The notes below the pieces were generated by a model. The model searched no databases, was not told where the DNA came from, and worked only from the letters and a program-made list of their open reading frames with translations. This document shows, piece after piece, positions 11,020 to 22,810 of a stretch of 64,000 bases of DNA. The position numbers and the translations under genes are program-made. The stretch comes from Mauremys mutica (taxonomy: Eukaryota; Chordata; Testudines; Geoemydidae), in assembly GCF_020497125.1 (NCBI RefSeq), contig NC_059075.1:36554003-36618002 (forward strand), given 5' to 3'. Every line of letters starts with the position of its first letter. The stretch's first letter is position 1.

Positions 11020-12262
11020 TTACCGGTGGCTTTCAGCCTCAAATTGCTCCCTCAAGGCATCCCTAATCCCTGCACCCCCGCACTGGGCCCCTCTAATAGC
11101 CCTGCTCTCTGGCTGTTCAAATTCAGCCTCCAGGTGTTGAACCTCCGAGTTCCATGCCTGAGTGAATCTTTCACCCTTCCCTTCACAAATGGTATGGAGG
11201 GTACAGCACATGGATATAATCGCGGGGATACTGTCATCAGCCAGGTCCTGCTTCCCATATAGGCAGCGCCAGCAGCCCTTTAAACAGCCAAAAGCACACT
11301 CCACAGTCATTCTGCACCGGCTCAGCCTGTTGTTGAACTGCTCCTCGCTGCTGTCAAGGCTCCCTGTGTAGGATTTCATGAGCCATGGCATTAAAGGGTA
11401 AGCGGGGTCTTCAAGGATCACAATGGGCATTTCGACTTCCCCGTATGGTGATCTTCTGATATGGGAAAAAAGTCCCGGCTTGTAGCTTCCTGAACAGGCC
11501 AGTGTTCCGAAAGATGCATGCATCATGCACCTTTCTGGGCCAGCCTGCATTAATGTCAATGAAATGCCCACGGTGAGCCACAAGCGCCTGGAGAACCATG
11601 GAGAAATACCCTCTCCGATTAATGTACTCAGAGGCTAGGTGGTCTGGTGCCAGAATGGGAATATGTGTCCCATCTATTGCCCCTCCACAGTTAGGGAAAC
11701 CCATTTGTGCAAAGCCAGACACAATGTCATGCACGTTACCCAGAGTCATGGTTCTTCTGAGCAGGATGCAATTAATGGCCCTGCAAACTTGCATCAACAT
11801 GACTCCAACAGTCGACTTTCTCACTCCAAACTGGTTAGCAACCGATCGGTAGCTGTCTGGAGTTGCCAGCTTCCCGATTGCAATAGCCACCTGCTTCTCC
11901 ACCGTCAGGGCAGCTCTCAATCTCATGTCCTTACGCCGCAGGGTGGGGGCGAGCTCCTCACACAGTCCCATGAAAGTGGCTTTTCTCATCCGAAAGTTCT
12001 GCAGCCACTGCTCGTCATCCCAGACTTGCATGACGATGTGATCCCACCACTCAGTGCTTGTTTCCCAAGCCCAGAAGCGGCTTTCCACGGTGGTGAGCAT
12101 GTCCATGAATGCCACAAGCAAACTCATGTCATATGCGTTACTCGAGTCAATGTCATCGTCGGAGCTCTCACTGTCACTTTGGATCATAAGGAATAACTCA
12201 ACTGCCAAACGTGACGTGCTGGAGAGACTCGTCAGCATACTCCTCAGCAGTTCAGGTGTCAT
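11020..12262 (-). pseudogene. PIF/Harbinger DDE transposase with one frameshift
   Basis: The enzyme cuts and rejoins the transposon ends in the nucleus, working with the Myb-like partner. I chose the ATG at 12262 (MTPELLRSM) because a splice-acceptor-like CTTCCCTTTCAG lies just before it and the residues further upstream are not protein-like. An acidic N-terminal part is followed by a helix-turn-helix-like stretch (SYRSVANQFGVRKSTVG). The DDE nuclease fold then begins: GAIDGTHIPI (first Asp), GWPRKVHDACIFRN (second Asp), LEDPAYPLMPW and TVECAFGCLKG (Glu). The frame is broken by an apparent single extra base at about 11440-11452, between KITI and GEVEMPI. Downstream, the frame runs to the stop at 11020. 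Catalytic residues all look present, so only the frameshift clearly disables it. Total length is about 413 residues, usual for the family. Confidence 0.85.
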
Positions 12263-12633
12263 TCCCGCAGACTGAAAGGGAAGACAGAGCACGCAGTACA
12301 AAAAGCATTGAAAGATGGTGCCAAATGTGAACGGAAGCAAAGGGAATGCTGGGATTTGAACCGATGCATCATGGGGCATTGGACAGGATCCAGAATGCCC
12401 TGCACTCCTTGCCTCCTTCCCACAAGCCACAGCACCAGAATGGGAAGAGGTGCTCTGTGGGATAGCTGCCCATAATGCACCACTCCCAATGCTGCTGCAA
12501 GTGCCGCAAATGTGGCCATGCCAGTGCACTTGCAGCTGTCACTGTGGACAGACTGCAGCGCTTTCCCTACTGCGCTCTCCAAAGATGGGTTTAACTCACA
12601 GCGCTCTACATCTGCAAGTGTAGCCATGCCCTA

Positions 12634-14717
12634 AGAACGGGAGTGCTGACAGCACTGTGTGTGTCCAGTGACTAGAGCACTTCAGTCTCCAGACCTGTCA
12701 GTCCACCATTTCTCACACCTAGCAAATCCATTTTGAAATTACTTAAACAGCCTCGTTTTTCAAAGTATTGACTTTAAGAAAGAAAGATGAACAGAAGGAC
12801 TCAGGACAAACAAAATAAAAATAAAAATGGGAGAATAAAGAACCACAACAGCTAATAAAATAGCCTGACACATAAAACTTCACTTCCCCATAATATTTAT
12901 AACCTTAATGATGGAAAGGATTTTGAGTAGGCTGTTCACAAACAAAATATGGCACACTATGTTCCTTAATTACTATCAATGATCTTTATTGTCTTTGAGA
13001 GGCCATTCAATATATTTGTAACTGATTGATATAAAGGATTTTGTCACTACATATGATCCACCAGCTTTTTCATGATGGGTCCAGATCGCCCTGTTAAGAG
13101 ACATATTAGGGAAATGAAATATAGAACAAGTGTGCACCATGTGTACTCAGTATATTAATATTATCCCTCAGCATAAAAGTCTTAAATGCGCAGGCAATGT
13201 CTTAAAAAGATCAATTAAAGTGTTGGGGTTTTTTTGTGGTTTTTTTTTGGTGGGGGGGGCAGGAGAAACAGGCAATAAATCAAAAGTATTCCACATTGGA
13301 AAAAGGGTATATTTTATAGTAGGTTAGAGTATATCACAGCATGGAAGGTGATTAAGAGCATATTAGGTAATGATGTAAGTGCTGTAAATGAGTTTACATT
13401 GTGCAATGTAAATATTCAGCAATGCTGGTGCCTGAACAAAGAAACCAAGATTACAAAGGCAGTTTTGGACTATGTCCAGTCTGCTTTCCAATCAGGTTTT
13501 TTTTTTTGGCAGAATTCATTTTTTATTTAAAATCATTTATCCAAAACCCTTCTTTGTTCCAGGGATATCATCCTTCATGTCTTAGGAAGAACAAATGGTT
13601 TACAATTATTTTTAGAGCCAAGGCTTTTAAAACAATTATGATTAAACTCTACCAAATTTTGCCTTCAAAATCTGAATATATGTCCCCCATTGCTCCTTAA
13701 GTAAATCTAGAACACCTACATACTCTCTCCTTATACAGATTCATGGGGACATTCAATGACATAAAAGGCAAAAAAAAAAGGCTTTTAATTTAAAACAATG
13801 TATGATTAACTTGTGGAACATCATCCAAGACAAGGATTCAAAAACAGATGAGATTTCTTTGGTTAATGAGAACATTCATTGCTAAATTAGATAGGATAAA
13901 ATATTAGAAAGACTATATACTCTCACAATTCTGGGCATAATCTAAATTGTAAATGATAGAGGCTAAGATGAGATTTCCTGTATGGGCAGGTTTTTCAATA
14001 ATTGTGCACATTGAGGTTTCCTGAACTTTTTTCTAAAGCATCAGGTACTGACAACTGTCAGAAATAGGATACTGAACTAGATGGAACTCTGGCCTGAAAT
14101 GGCAATCCCTGTTATATTCCTCTTCAGTCATTTGTCTGTTCACTCTATCCAGTCAGAGACTCTAGAGAATAAAAGGTCACTGTGTATAAACACTATACCT
14201 GCAGCATGGTCAACTGAAATGCAATATTCCCTTCAGTGTGCAAAGGCCCCCAATACTGACCCAGAAGAAATAAAGAGGAGAATCTACAAAGCCAATTCAT
14301 TTCTTGGCTTCATCTCTGAGCCTGTCACCAGGATGTCTTTTATGGTGCAGGTTTCTGTGACACTTATCAACTAGGAAATAGACTTAAGACCACATAACTA
14401 TGTCACACCGGTCAAAATGAAGAACCAGCAGAAGATAGTAGCTGCTTTTCTTTATTATTCATCAGAGCTATGCTTGAACATCTCTGCATACCATTACCTC
14501 TGAATCATCCATATTCTCAAGATATACTTAGAATTGTGTAATTGTGGTTCTCTGTAATTACTGCCATATCTGAATGAGGGTCAGGCTATTATGCCATGGG
14601 AAGAATAAATATAAATTCATAACTTCAGTCCCACTCCATTGCCCCGCGTTCTAATCGTAGTTTCCTATAATGGTTTGTGTCTCCATAATTGTGTAAACTA
14701 ATGAGTGGTCTCTAAGA
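12634..14717. other. Unassigned AT-rich non-coding DNA
   Basis: T-rich tracts at about 13221-13255 and 13499-13507, and an A-run at about 13771. No repeat or gene recognised. Confidence 0.45.
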
Positions 14718-14866
14718 TTATGTCTACGCTACAATACAATACCTGAGACTGGCTTGTGCCAACAGACTCAATCTCATAGGGCTTGTGCAGTGGGGCTATA
14801 AAATTGCAGTGTAGACATTTGGGCTCAGGCTGGAGCCCAGACTCTCGGACCCTACAATGAAGGAGA
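14718..14866. mobile_element. MITE fragment with 'TGTCTACxCTxCAAT' ends
   Basis: It begins TATGTCTACGCTACAATAC and contains AAAATTGCAGTGTAGACAT, the inverted form of the same block, then GGGCTCAGGCTGGAGCCC. This matches about half of a GC-rich foldback MITE common in turtles; the second half is missing. Confidence 0.55.
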
Positions 14867-14919
14867 CAATGGGAGTTATGGGTGCTCAGCCAAGATTAGG
14901 CCTAAGGCCTTAATTCAAA

Positions 14920-14972
14920 GCCACTGAAGTCAATAGAAGGTTTTCCATTTACTTCCTCGGATTTGGGATCCA
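14920..14972. repeat. Short palindromic repeat around 'CACTGAAGTCAATAG'
   Basis: CCACTGAAGTCAATAGAAGG and CCATTTACTTCCTCGG form a degenerate inverted pair. Same family as 17958-18027. Confidence 0.4.
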
Positions 14973-15879
14973 GCACTGAGTTTGTATATACAGGACTCTT
15001 TAGTCTAGACATGTGTGAAGTGTTGACTATTAGCAGCTTGTGTTATAATCTGTTCAAGAACATTAATTTGTTTTGTATTCTTCTGAATAAAGAGTAAAAA
15101 TAACTTTCAAAAATATGTATAATATGAGGCATATACACGGTATATATTGCCACTTCAGGCATTTTCCTTTTATCTTGAGCTTCATCTTAACACAATAGGG
15201 AAGAAGCACCCTCCTCTACATAGATAATAACTCAATTTGTAAAGTTTCTATGCAAACATACTGTACCGTGAAGAATGCATGGAATTTTAGGATAGACAGG
15301 CCTTTACAACCCAGCATTCCTTTCTAGTCAGACTTGCATATGTGCAAAGTATTCATGGCACCTTTTATAATCCAACAAGGTTATAGAGATAGGTTAAGTG
15401 AATGTTGTTCAGTAAGAATATGACACCCATATTAAAACAGAAATGGAAAACCTGATGGTGGGAGAACTACTGAAGCAGAGATAATCTACACTACAAGGAG
15501 ATAGAAATGTATAAAGGGAAATAAATATACAGATAAAGGTGGGGGGGCTTCAATAACTTAGCAAATGGAAAATAAGTACAGAGATTTTCACATATAGAAT
15601 GTAGCCCACATTGGTAATGACCATGAATATTAATAAAAATGCACCAATCAAAATTGTACACTAAAACCACAACATACTGAAAACTGCCAACATAATGAGA
15701 CTGTTTTCTCCAAACCTAAGTTACCCAGATAGCCCAGCAACCCACCAGTCAAAAAAATGACTGAAGAAAAGATCAACAACCTGAAGCTGTTCCAAAGCTG
15801 AGGTCTCTGCACTGAGAATGTCAGACCACAGAAATTCCAATCTAGGAACTGTTGAAGTCATATACAAGAGTAGAGGTTT
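14973..15879. other. Unassigned AT-rich non-coding DNA
   Basis: Nothing recognised apart from short homopolymers. Confidence 0.4.
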
Positions 15880-16045
15880 TTTTTTCTAAGATAATCAGGG
15901 TCCCTTGTAGGGATTTATAAACAAATGTCAGCACCTTACATTGCACCTTAAAACAAATAAGAAACCAGAGCAGTCTTTGGAGAAATAGTATAACATATTC
16001 TGACCAAGTCAATGGACAGCTGCATTCTGCACTTCCTGGTGTATG
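15880..16045. repeat. Ancient LINE-like repeat remnant
   Basis: The order 'TTTATAAACAAATGTCAGCA', 'TTGCACCTTAAAACAAATA', 'GAAACCAGAGCAGTCTTTGG' and 'CAGCTGCATTCTGCACTTCC' recurs in many vertebrate genomes and is also partly seen, in another version, at 37850-38010. The exact family (L2- or CR1-like) is not settled. Confidence 0.4.
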
Positions 16046-16184
16046 ATTCAGGCATAAATTTAAAAAGGAGAAGCCTTTTTTCTCTTACCTCTTCCTGATC
16101 TGTACTTTCTTTGCCATGTAACCTCTTCTGTTCAATGGCATGAAAATTATGTTTATTTCAAATATCTACAGTGTGTGTCTGTGT

Positions 16185-16400
16185 TGGGGTATATGCCTCA
16201 CACCAGCTCTAAGTGTTGAATTAGGCCAGATGGGCCCAATCAGCCAATTAAGCTGCAAAAGAGGGAGATGTAAGCTGAGGGGAGGGTGCTAATTAGGAGA
16301 TAGATCACTTGTGAGGGAACAGGAAGGGCTCCTATAAAGCCAGGATGCTGACAACACTCTGGGAAGAAGGAAGTTGCAGTCTTTCTCCCTGAGGTAAGTG
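16185..16400 (+). repeat. Possible LTR fragment with CCAAT and TATA-like boxes
   Basis: It contains AATCAGCCAATTAAGCTGC, then CTCCTATAAAGCCAGG 75-80 bases later, a promoter-like layout. The CAGCCAATTAG block recurs in the solo LTR at 57357-58054 (minus strand). I could not fix the ends or a clean TSD. Confidence 0.35.
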
Positions 16401-17351
16401 AGAAGGAAGGATAGATAAGGGTTTACCTAGTAGGCCTAAAACAGAGGAGTCTGACTAGGAAGGCAGGTGTGATGCTAGCAGACCAGGTCATATCAGAGTC
16501 TGCCACAGGTCAATTCACTTGTGTATTAGTCTAGAATAGATCAAAGCAAGTAGTGTTTTGGGTGTTTAAACTTTGTAAAACTAATAGGACATTACATGCA
16601 TTCTTTTTATTTATGTGTCCTGTCATAATATAATAGCAAACAAATCATCTAAATACCTCTAACTAAATAACTTATCAGACAGCAAAGCTTTTTTGCTGAA
16701 TGCTAACAAAAGACTATCAGAAAAGGTGCTAATTCCAAAGCAAATGGCCATTGTGTGTTGTGATGTGAAGTCAGAGACTCAAAATGCATTCCTCACTCAT
16801 CCTCATCAAAGGAAAAGCCCATGTGGGTAGAGACACTGCCAACTTATCTTCTGTTAGAAAAAGACATGAGACTGGCTTCCATGAAAGATCCTTCATCTCT
16901 GAACTGTTAGGACTCTTACAGGGAAGTGTACCAAATGCAAAGCGGAGATCCCCAGAGGCAATCTGGGTACCCTGAAAAGACTTTTGTGAAGTTCATTACA
17001 ACACTGCCACCATTTGGAATTATATTCTGATATTCACTTGTACATATATTTTACCTACTTTAACCTCTCAAGAACTCATTCTTTTTTCTTAGTTAATAAG
17101 TCTTTGGTTAGTTTATTATAGAATTGGCTGCCATTATCTTTGATGTAAGATCTGGAGTACCAATTGATCTGGGTTAAGTGACTGGTCTCTTGGGACTGGG
17201 AGTAACCTGCTGTGGTTTGATATTTGGTTTAAATAACTTTTTATCACAAAATTCAGTTTGTCTGGGTGGCAAGACTGGTAGAATGATCCAGGAGTTCACA
17301 TTTGTTACTGTCTTGGTAAAATCTAATTATAGCACATAATACCCATTTGGG
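16401..17351. other. Unassigned non-coding DNA
   Basis: Nothing recognised. A small open frame at 16784-16975 has no family features. Confidence 0.4.
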
Positions 17352-17356
17352 GTATC

Positions 17357-17843
17357 TGTCCTGTTTCTGACAGTCTGTCCTGAGGTAGTACCGCTCTCAC
17401 CGTTTTGAGCCACTCCAGACAGCATGACAGCTAGAGAATTAAAAGCTTAGAGAAGCATCTTCAGAAGTAGTCCAGGGATGAGAGCAGTTAGGTAAAAGTA
17501 GCTGCAGACCTTAACTGCTCATTATAGGGCCCTGGATTCCTCTGCCATCCACTGCATATTGGTATGGCTAGGGGCAGTGGAATGGAAAGACTGCCTGAGT
17601 CACTTCAGGAGTGACATAGTCAGGGCAGAGAGCAGGAGGCACCCCCCACCTGCCCTCAAAGGGGAAATCACAGTAACACCTGGCCAGAGGACCAAGTCAC
17701 GAAGCAGCCAAACTGTGACTTTGTGAGCAGGAGACAGAGGCAATGGTGGAAGAGAAGAAAGCGGGTGCTGAACCAGACGGAATTAATCCCCAGAATTGCC
17801 AGAAGGAGGTGCCACCCAGTGGTGAGTAGAGCATTCTGTGACA
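17357..17843 (+). mobile_element. Solo LTR (Gypsy-like), 5-bp TSD GTATC
   Basis: The element starts TGTCCTG and ends CTGTGACA, with GTATC directly before (17352-17356) and after (17844-17848). The last about 170 bases resemble the 3' part of the LTR at 40098-40729 (shared 'ACCTGGCCAGAGG', 'AGTCACG', 'CCAGAAGGAGGTG', 'GAGTAGAGCA..TGTGACA'). Orientation is taken from that similarity. Confidence 0.7.
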
Positions 17844-17957
17844 GTATCATGGAGGTTGAATCCTCTTACCTCTGACTGTACAAGGCTAAATTTGGCCATG
17901 GGATCTCCCTCTTGTATTGTACAGTATCAAACATATCTCATTACTCAGCAAGTCAAT

Positions 17958-18027
17958 GGGTGAAATCCTGGCCTCATTGAAGTCAATTATAGTTTTGCCA
18001 TTGATTTTAATGGGGCCAGGATTTCAT
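17958..18027. repeat. Short palindromic MITE, 'GTGAAATCCTGGCC..' family
   Basis: GGGTGAAATCCTGGCCTCAT and its near-exact inverse (ATGGGGCCAGGATTTCAT) flank an inner inverted pair built on ATTGAAGTCAAT. It is about 70 bases, with no coding capacity. Confidence 0.65.
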
Positions 18028-18074
18028 AATAAAAGTTTGACATTCTATAGCACTATCTGAGGAACTAAAATAAC

Positions 18075-18245
18075 TTTCTAAACATTAATTAATTTAACCT
18101 CACAAGCCACCTTGTAAAATGGGGATCACTGACCTACCCCACAAATGGAACATCTATGGCCCAAGTGAGTTGCCCGAAGTCACACAGGAAGTCGAGCCAG
18201 AACCAGGAAGGAAGACTAGAGCTCCTGCATCTCACTTCAGACCAT
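18075..18245 (-). repeat. MIR-like SINE remnant
   Basis: AAATGGGGATCACTGA, GTTGCCCGAAGTCACACAGG, AGCCAGAACCAGGAAGG and GCTCCTGCATCTC follow the order of an antisense MIR. Confidence 0.55.
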
Positions 18246-19098
18246 CCTTAACAGCAAAACAATAGTAGTAATTAATAATATGTGGAAGGCAGCCATCAGC
18301 CAATGGGACAAGTGCAAATAACCAGATTGTAATAAAACTGTTTAAAAATCTTAAATGTGGTACGCAGAGAGAGACAGGGCCTGCATCACATTGGCCTTAC
18401 AATAGTCTAAATCAAATGTAAATGAGTGGATTTACTGCAGTGTGAGCAGATTCAGAATCCACCTGAGATAGAAAGCTTGAGAGAGAGAGAATCTATTGCT
18501 GTTTAGAACCTGAAGACTCAGCCACCTTGAAGACATTATAATAATTTCCATGGCAGCCAATGGTGATATCATAGAGGAATGAGCCTATGGGAGAGGAAGA
18601 AGGAGTAGATGCAGATGAACTCTTATGAGACAGAGATCCTGTTTCCATATACATTTCTTCAGTAGCCAAGAGGAGAGAAACACCAGAAAACACAGGAGTT
18701 ACAAACTGAATGGTTTCTATGCAGATTTTTTTTTTCAGAAACTTCCAGGAGACATCCTTTGCCATTTTAAATAATTTTAATATACACTCTTTGGTGACAA
18801 AGACAGTATTGATGGGGGTAGAATCCGAGCCTCTTTCTCCTGAGAACAGCTCCCTTAACTCAGTCACAGTCCGTCTTCCCTACCATCAATATGTAAATCA
18901 GACAGCCAAATACAGGAAATATTGTGACACCAAATTTCCTTACACAGATGTGATTTCATTTTTATTTTGATGTCATAAATACATGATAAAAAAGCATTAT
19001 AGGCAGCAAATTTCATGCAGTCCCAGCTGAGAGATAACTCACTCACCTTTGTATCATTAACTGCTGTGGAAAATCTAGTACTCCAGCTGCTTGAGCAG

Positions 19099-19132
<34 letters not shown>

Positions 19133-20021
19133 GTGTTGTATTTTTCTTAGTTGTGCAGTATATTATAACTGTTTCAAAAAGACCCAAATGCTATACAGTA
19201 TGGGGGTGGGGGTGGAGGGAAAATCATCCCCAGCTCCATCCAAGCTTAATAAGGAACAGTAACAGAAAAGGGAAGTTTGCAACTCCACTAAAGCCCATCT
19301 GATGAATTCCACATATAGCCCATGTTCAGAAAACATGACATTTGTTTAATTTTTGTCAACAAAAAATTAAACACTAAGATTACTCTGTGTGTGTGTGTAC
19401 ACACACAGTTGATTAATTCTTGTACTTCTCTTGGAAGATTATATAACAGGGGTAAAATTATGTGATGTGCAGAGATGAAAATAACCACTTGTTTTCCAGG
19501 TACCGTGGACCAAGGCAACAACCGTTTCTTATCTGGGAAAAGGTTAATGGACACTGGGCTTAAGTTATAGGGAGACAATATACAGAGGTGGACACATTTT
19601 AGTTTATTTTACTGGACAAATTTTAATTCAAATGAGTCTAAATACAAACAGATTTAGAAAGGAAAAAAGTAAATATAAAATAGACCAATCAATATTGCTG
19701 ATGGTATAGAATGGTATTCAAAACATGAAACAACTAGAGAACACTATTTCAAATGGGAGTGATACACGCCCATCAAAATTAGTAACACTGGCTAAATTCA
19801 TATTTAATCTGATCAGAAATCAATGGCTTTTTTTTTAAATAACCTACATCCTTTGGATTATTGCCAAGAAGCAAAAACACAAAGGCTCTAAAATTGTGGT
19901 GAATGAATGTAGTGGACCACAGAACACTTCCAGATTGTTCGTGTTGTATCTTCTGTCCCAGTGATGTACTGCTTATCAGTCTTTGAGTAGCAATGCTTCC
20001 TATCAATTGCAACTCAATTCA
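18246..20021. other. Unassigned DNA with microsatellites
   Basis: Includes a (TTA)n tract at 19103-19131 and a TGTGTGTGTGTACACACACA stretch at about 19386. The open frames crossing the (TTA)n tract exist because of the repeat. Confidence 0.5.
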
Positions 20022-20029
20022 GGATTATT

Positions 20030-20330
20030 CAGGGCCTGTCTACACAGGGGACACTCAGGAAGTTAATCAAAATTAACTAAAGGTACAAATTTAAAGTGGA
20101 TTTGTTACATTACATTAAATGTGTGTGGACACTCTCATTCAGAATTAAAGTGGCCTTAAATTGTTTAGTTCAATTCCCACTGGAATTGAGATAAACCAAA
20201 TCAAAACATCTTTAGCTGTGAATGAGTGTCCACACAGGAGTTTGATGTAGTTTAACTAATCCACTTTAAATTTGCACCTTTAGTTAATTTTGATTAACTT
20301 CCTGAGTGTCCCCTGTGTAGACGAACCCTC
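20030..20330. mobile_element. Foldback MITE with about 75-bp inverted ends
   Basis: The left arm CTACACAGGGGACACTCAGG continues into AGTTAATCAAAATTAACTAA. It is repeated almost exactly, inverted, at the right end. A second inverted pair (GTGTGGACACTCTCATTCA / GAATGAGTGTCCACAC) lies inside. Flanks GATTATTC and CATTTTTC could be a decayed 8-bp TSD, as for hAT. No coding capacity. Confidence 0.7.
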
Positions 20331-22156
20331 ATTTTTCAAGACTAGTTTCCAAAGATTTATTTGACCTGCCAATACACAAGTTTTTTTTTATACCTACACA
20401 ACTAATGTGTACCTTTGTAAGACATTAAGATTAGGACATTGGGCCTGTTGGCAATGCATTTCTAATAAATGTAAACTCCATCTACGAAGGGGAAGCAATG
20501 ACACAAATGCTTTATGGGGAGAGGGGCATTTTTACAAGCAGTTGTATTAAAGTGAGTTGTATTTTCATCTTTTCTCCTTAATAATCATTTTTTCTCATTT
20601 AAACAAGCACAATAGTTGTCACAAGAAAAGTATGTGATCAAAGAGAGCATCTGACTCGCACAAGGAATCCTGTATTAAGTAGTATACAGTTTTGAAAAAC
20701 TATTGAGTAACATATCCACTACTGTATCAAAGAGCACTCATCATGCATTCTCATTCAGCTGAGAACAGTCAGCTTTAACGCATTTGTCAATGCCTTCTTT
20801 CTTCTTGCCAGCTGCAGCTTTCTTAAATTTGATCACCAACCATGGAAAGCCAAACTTTACAAAATAGGCACCCAAGTTGTGTTTGTCGGTTCACGGGGAC
20901 ATGCATATCCACTAATCCAGCATATAATTAGTAGGGCAGATTGACAAATACCAAGCCTCCCTTAGGAAAAAATTATTTATATGCACTGGTTCACACACAA
21001 AAAACAACTCAAAATGAAGTCTGTTGGAAAGTGTCATTCTCTTGTACAAGGTGCCTCCTGAGCATGTGTGGTCTTTGACCCCTGTTACTTTATGGAGTAG
21101 CTCCATCAAGAGTCGCAGTATCTTATATACAGAAAAAACTTTGCTGTCACATAAGCCATTGGCTAACTTTAGAGAGAGAAATTTAGGCATCTCAGGCAAC
21201 ACTGACTTCGCATAAGCATACTTTTACCCTCTAACAATTTTTCCTTTTCTCAACTCTGATCTATTTTGCACTATGTGTATACCTGTGTGCCATCAACCTT
21301 AAATTATTCAAGCCTTGTTTAATCAAGATGCAGTGTTTGTGTTGAACTATTTTCCCATCCAATTCTTAAAGCTGCAGGCAAAGATTCACTTTATATCTGT
21401 ATATCTCCTAAACATAGGACTGTAAGAATTGTATCTTTTTGAACCAGCAAAGAATATTGGTTATCATGCAACATAAGAAAACTGTTGATATGGTTATTAG
21501 TGGTTTTGCTACTCATCTGTTGGAAGTTCTGCCTATTCTAATAAGTATTTACTAAATGGGACACTATGGACCATGCCAAAAAGCTGCTTTGCTTCCTGCT
21601 AATGGTGTGAAAGTTCTGGTTCTTGGGTAGCTGTCCTAAGAATATGAACATGATGGCAAAACACAGACACTGTTTCAGCATAAAACAAGGACTTCTCTAA
21701 CTGGCATTTTTTGTGACACTATGGAGCCTGTGCAACGTTGCCTCAATCTGCCATGGAGAACAGCTGGACTGGGTTCCCATATCCTGGAACCTCACACTTC
21801 TTGCATTCTGAGAAAGAGAGAATGTGCTCAGGCCCTAGCGAAGAAGGAATGCCAATTATTTAATAGTTTTCCTTCTGGCTGGTCAAAGAAAGGCACTAGT
21901 GCTTCAAGGCAGTTGCATCTATTCCTCTTTTGCCAAAAAGAGTAACAGCTGCTACCAGGGATTGTGAAGGTGGGTGGATTTAAAATGTGGGGAAAATTTG
22001 GAAGATCCTGAGGAAAGTAATAAGATATATTATTTCTGACTCAGGAATCTAATGGTCAGATTCATCCCTAGTGTAACTCCAGTGCCCTCAATTAAATTAT
22101 GGAAGGGATTGGATTTGAGTTACCTGTGGGATTTGACCAATATGTATAAATGTATA
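20331..22156. other. Unassigned non-coding DNA
   Basis: One open stretch on the minus strand at 20744-20890 is lysine-rich and protein-like but has no start or recognised family (see findings). Otherwise nothing seen. Confidence 0.4.
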
Positions 22157-22164
22157 ATGAACAC

Positions 22165-22802
22165 CAGGGCCGGTGCAAGGATGTTTTGTGCCCTAGGCAA
22201 AACTTCCACCTTGCGCCCCCACCCCCCGCCTTCAGGGCCCCCCCGCGGCAGCTCCCACCCTCCACTCTGAGGCGCCCCCTTGCGGCAGCTCCCCATCCTC
22301 CACCCTGAGGCAACCCTCCCACCCCAGCTCACCCCTGCCCCGCCTCCTCCCCAAGCACACCGTCGCTGCTTCACTTCTCCTGCCCCGCAGGCTTGCGGCA
22401 CCTAAGCTAATTGGCGCCGCAAGCCTGGGAGGTGGGACAAGTGAAGTAGCTCACCCCTGCCCCGCCTCCTCCCTGAGCACACCATCACCGCTTCACTTGA
22501 ATCAGCTTAGGCGCCACAAGCCTGGGAGGTGGGAGAGCAGCCACGGCATGCTCGGGGAGGAAGCAGGCCAGGGGTGAGCTGAGGCAGGGAGTTCCCCTGC
22601 ATGCCACACCCCACACCCCCTTACTTGCTGCAGGCAGCCCTCCCCACGCCCCCCTACTCCAGCTCCCTCTGTCTAAATGCCAGCGGCGACTGGGGTGGCC
22701 AAAGATCCAGCCGCTACGGTCACTGCCGAAGAAAATGGTGCCCCCCAATTCCCAGCACCCTAGGCGACTGCCTAGGTTGCCTAAATGATTGCACCGGCCC
22801 TG
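22165..22802. mobile_element. Non-autonomous hAT element with exact 8-bp TSD
   Basis: The ends are CAGGGCCGGTGCAA and its inverse TTGCACCGGCCCTG. ATGAACAC occurs directly on both sides (22157-22164, 22803-22810). An 8-bp TSD with CAGGG ends is the hAT hallmark. The interior is GC-rich and carries a tandem duplication of 122 bases starting at AGCTCACCCCTGCC (22326 and 22448). The subterminal GTGCCCTAGGCAAA / GGTTGCCTAAATGA blocks are also partly inverted. No transposase remains. Confidence 0.9.
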
Positions 22803-22810
22803 ATGAACAC

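Larger units (their letters stand above)
8768..12633. mobile_element. PIF/Harbinger DNA transposon, nearly full length, two convergent genes
   Basis: About 3.9 kb that encodes both proteins typical of the superfamily: a Myb/SANT-like DNA-binding protein on + and a DDE transposase (DDE_Tnp_4 type) on -. Their 3' ends face each other. The right end reads, on the minus strand, GGGCATGGCTACACTTGCAG and is followed on + by TAA, which fits the 3-bp TTA/TAA target preference of Harbinger. The left end is less clear, with CCACACTGGCAAGG at about 8799 resembling the terminal motif; the first bases may be lost or diverged. Both genes carry frame breaks, so this copy is probably not autonomous today. 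Confidence 0.85.

Noticed and set aside
11598..12275. Plus-strand frames opposite the transposase
   Set aside because: They are antisense shadows of the minus-strand transposase and have no features of their own.
19015..19302. Frame with an isoleucine run
   Set aside because: The run comes from the (TTA)n microsatellite.
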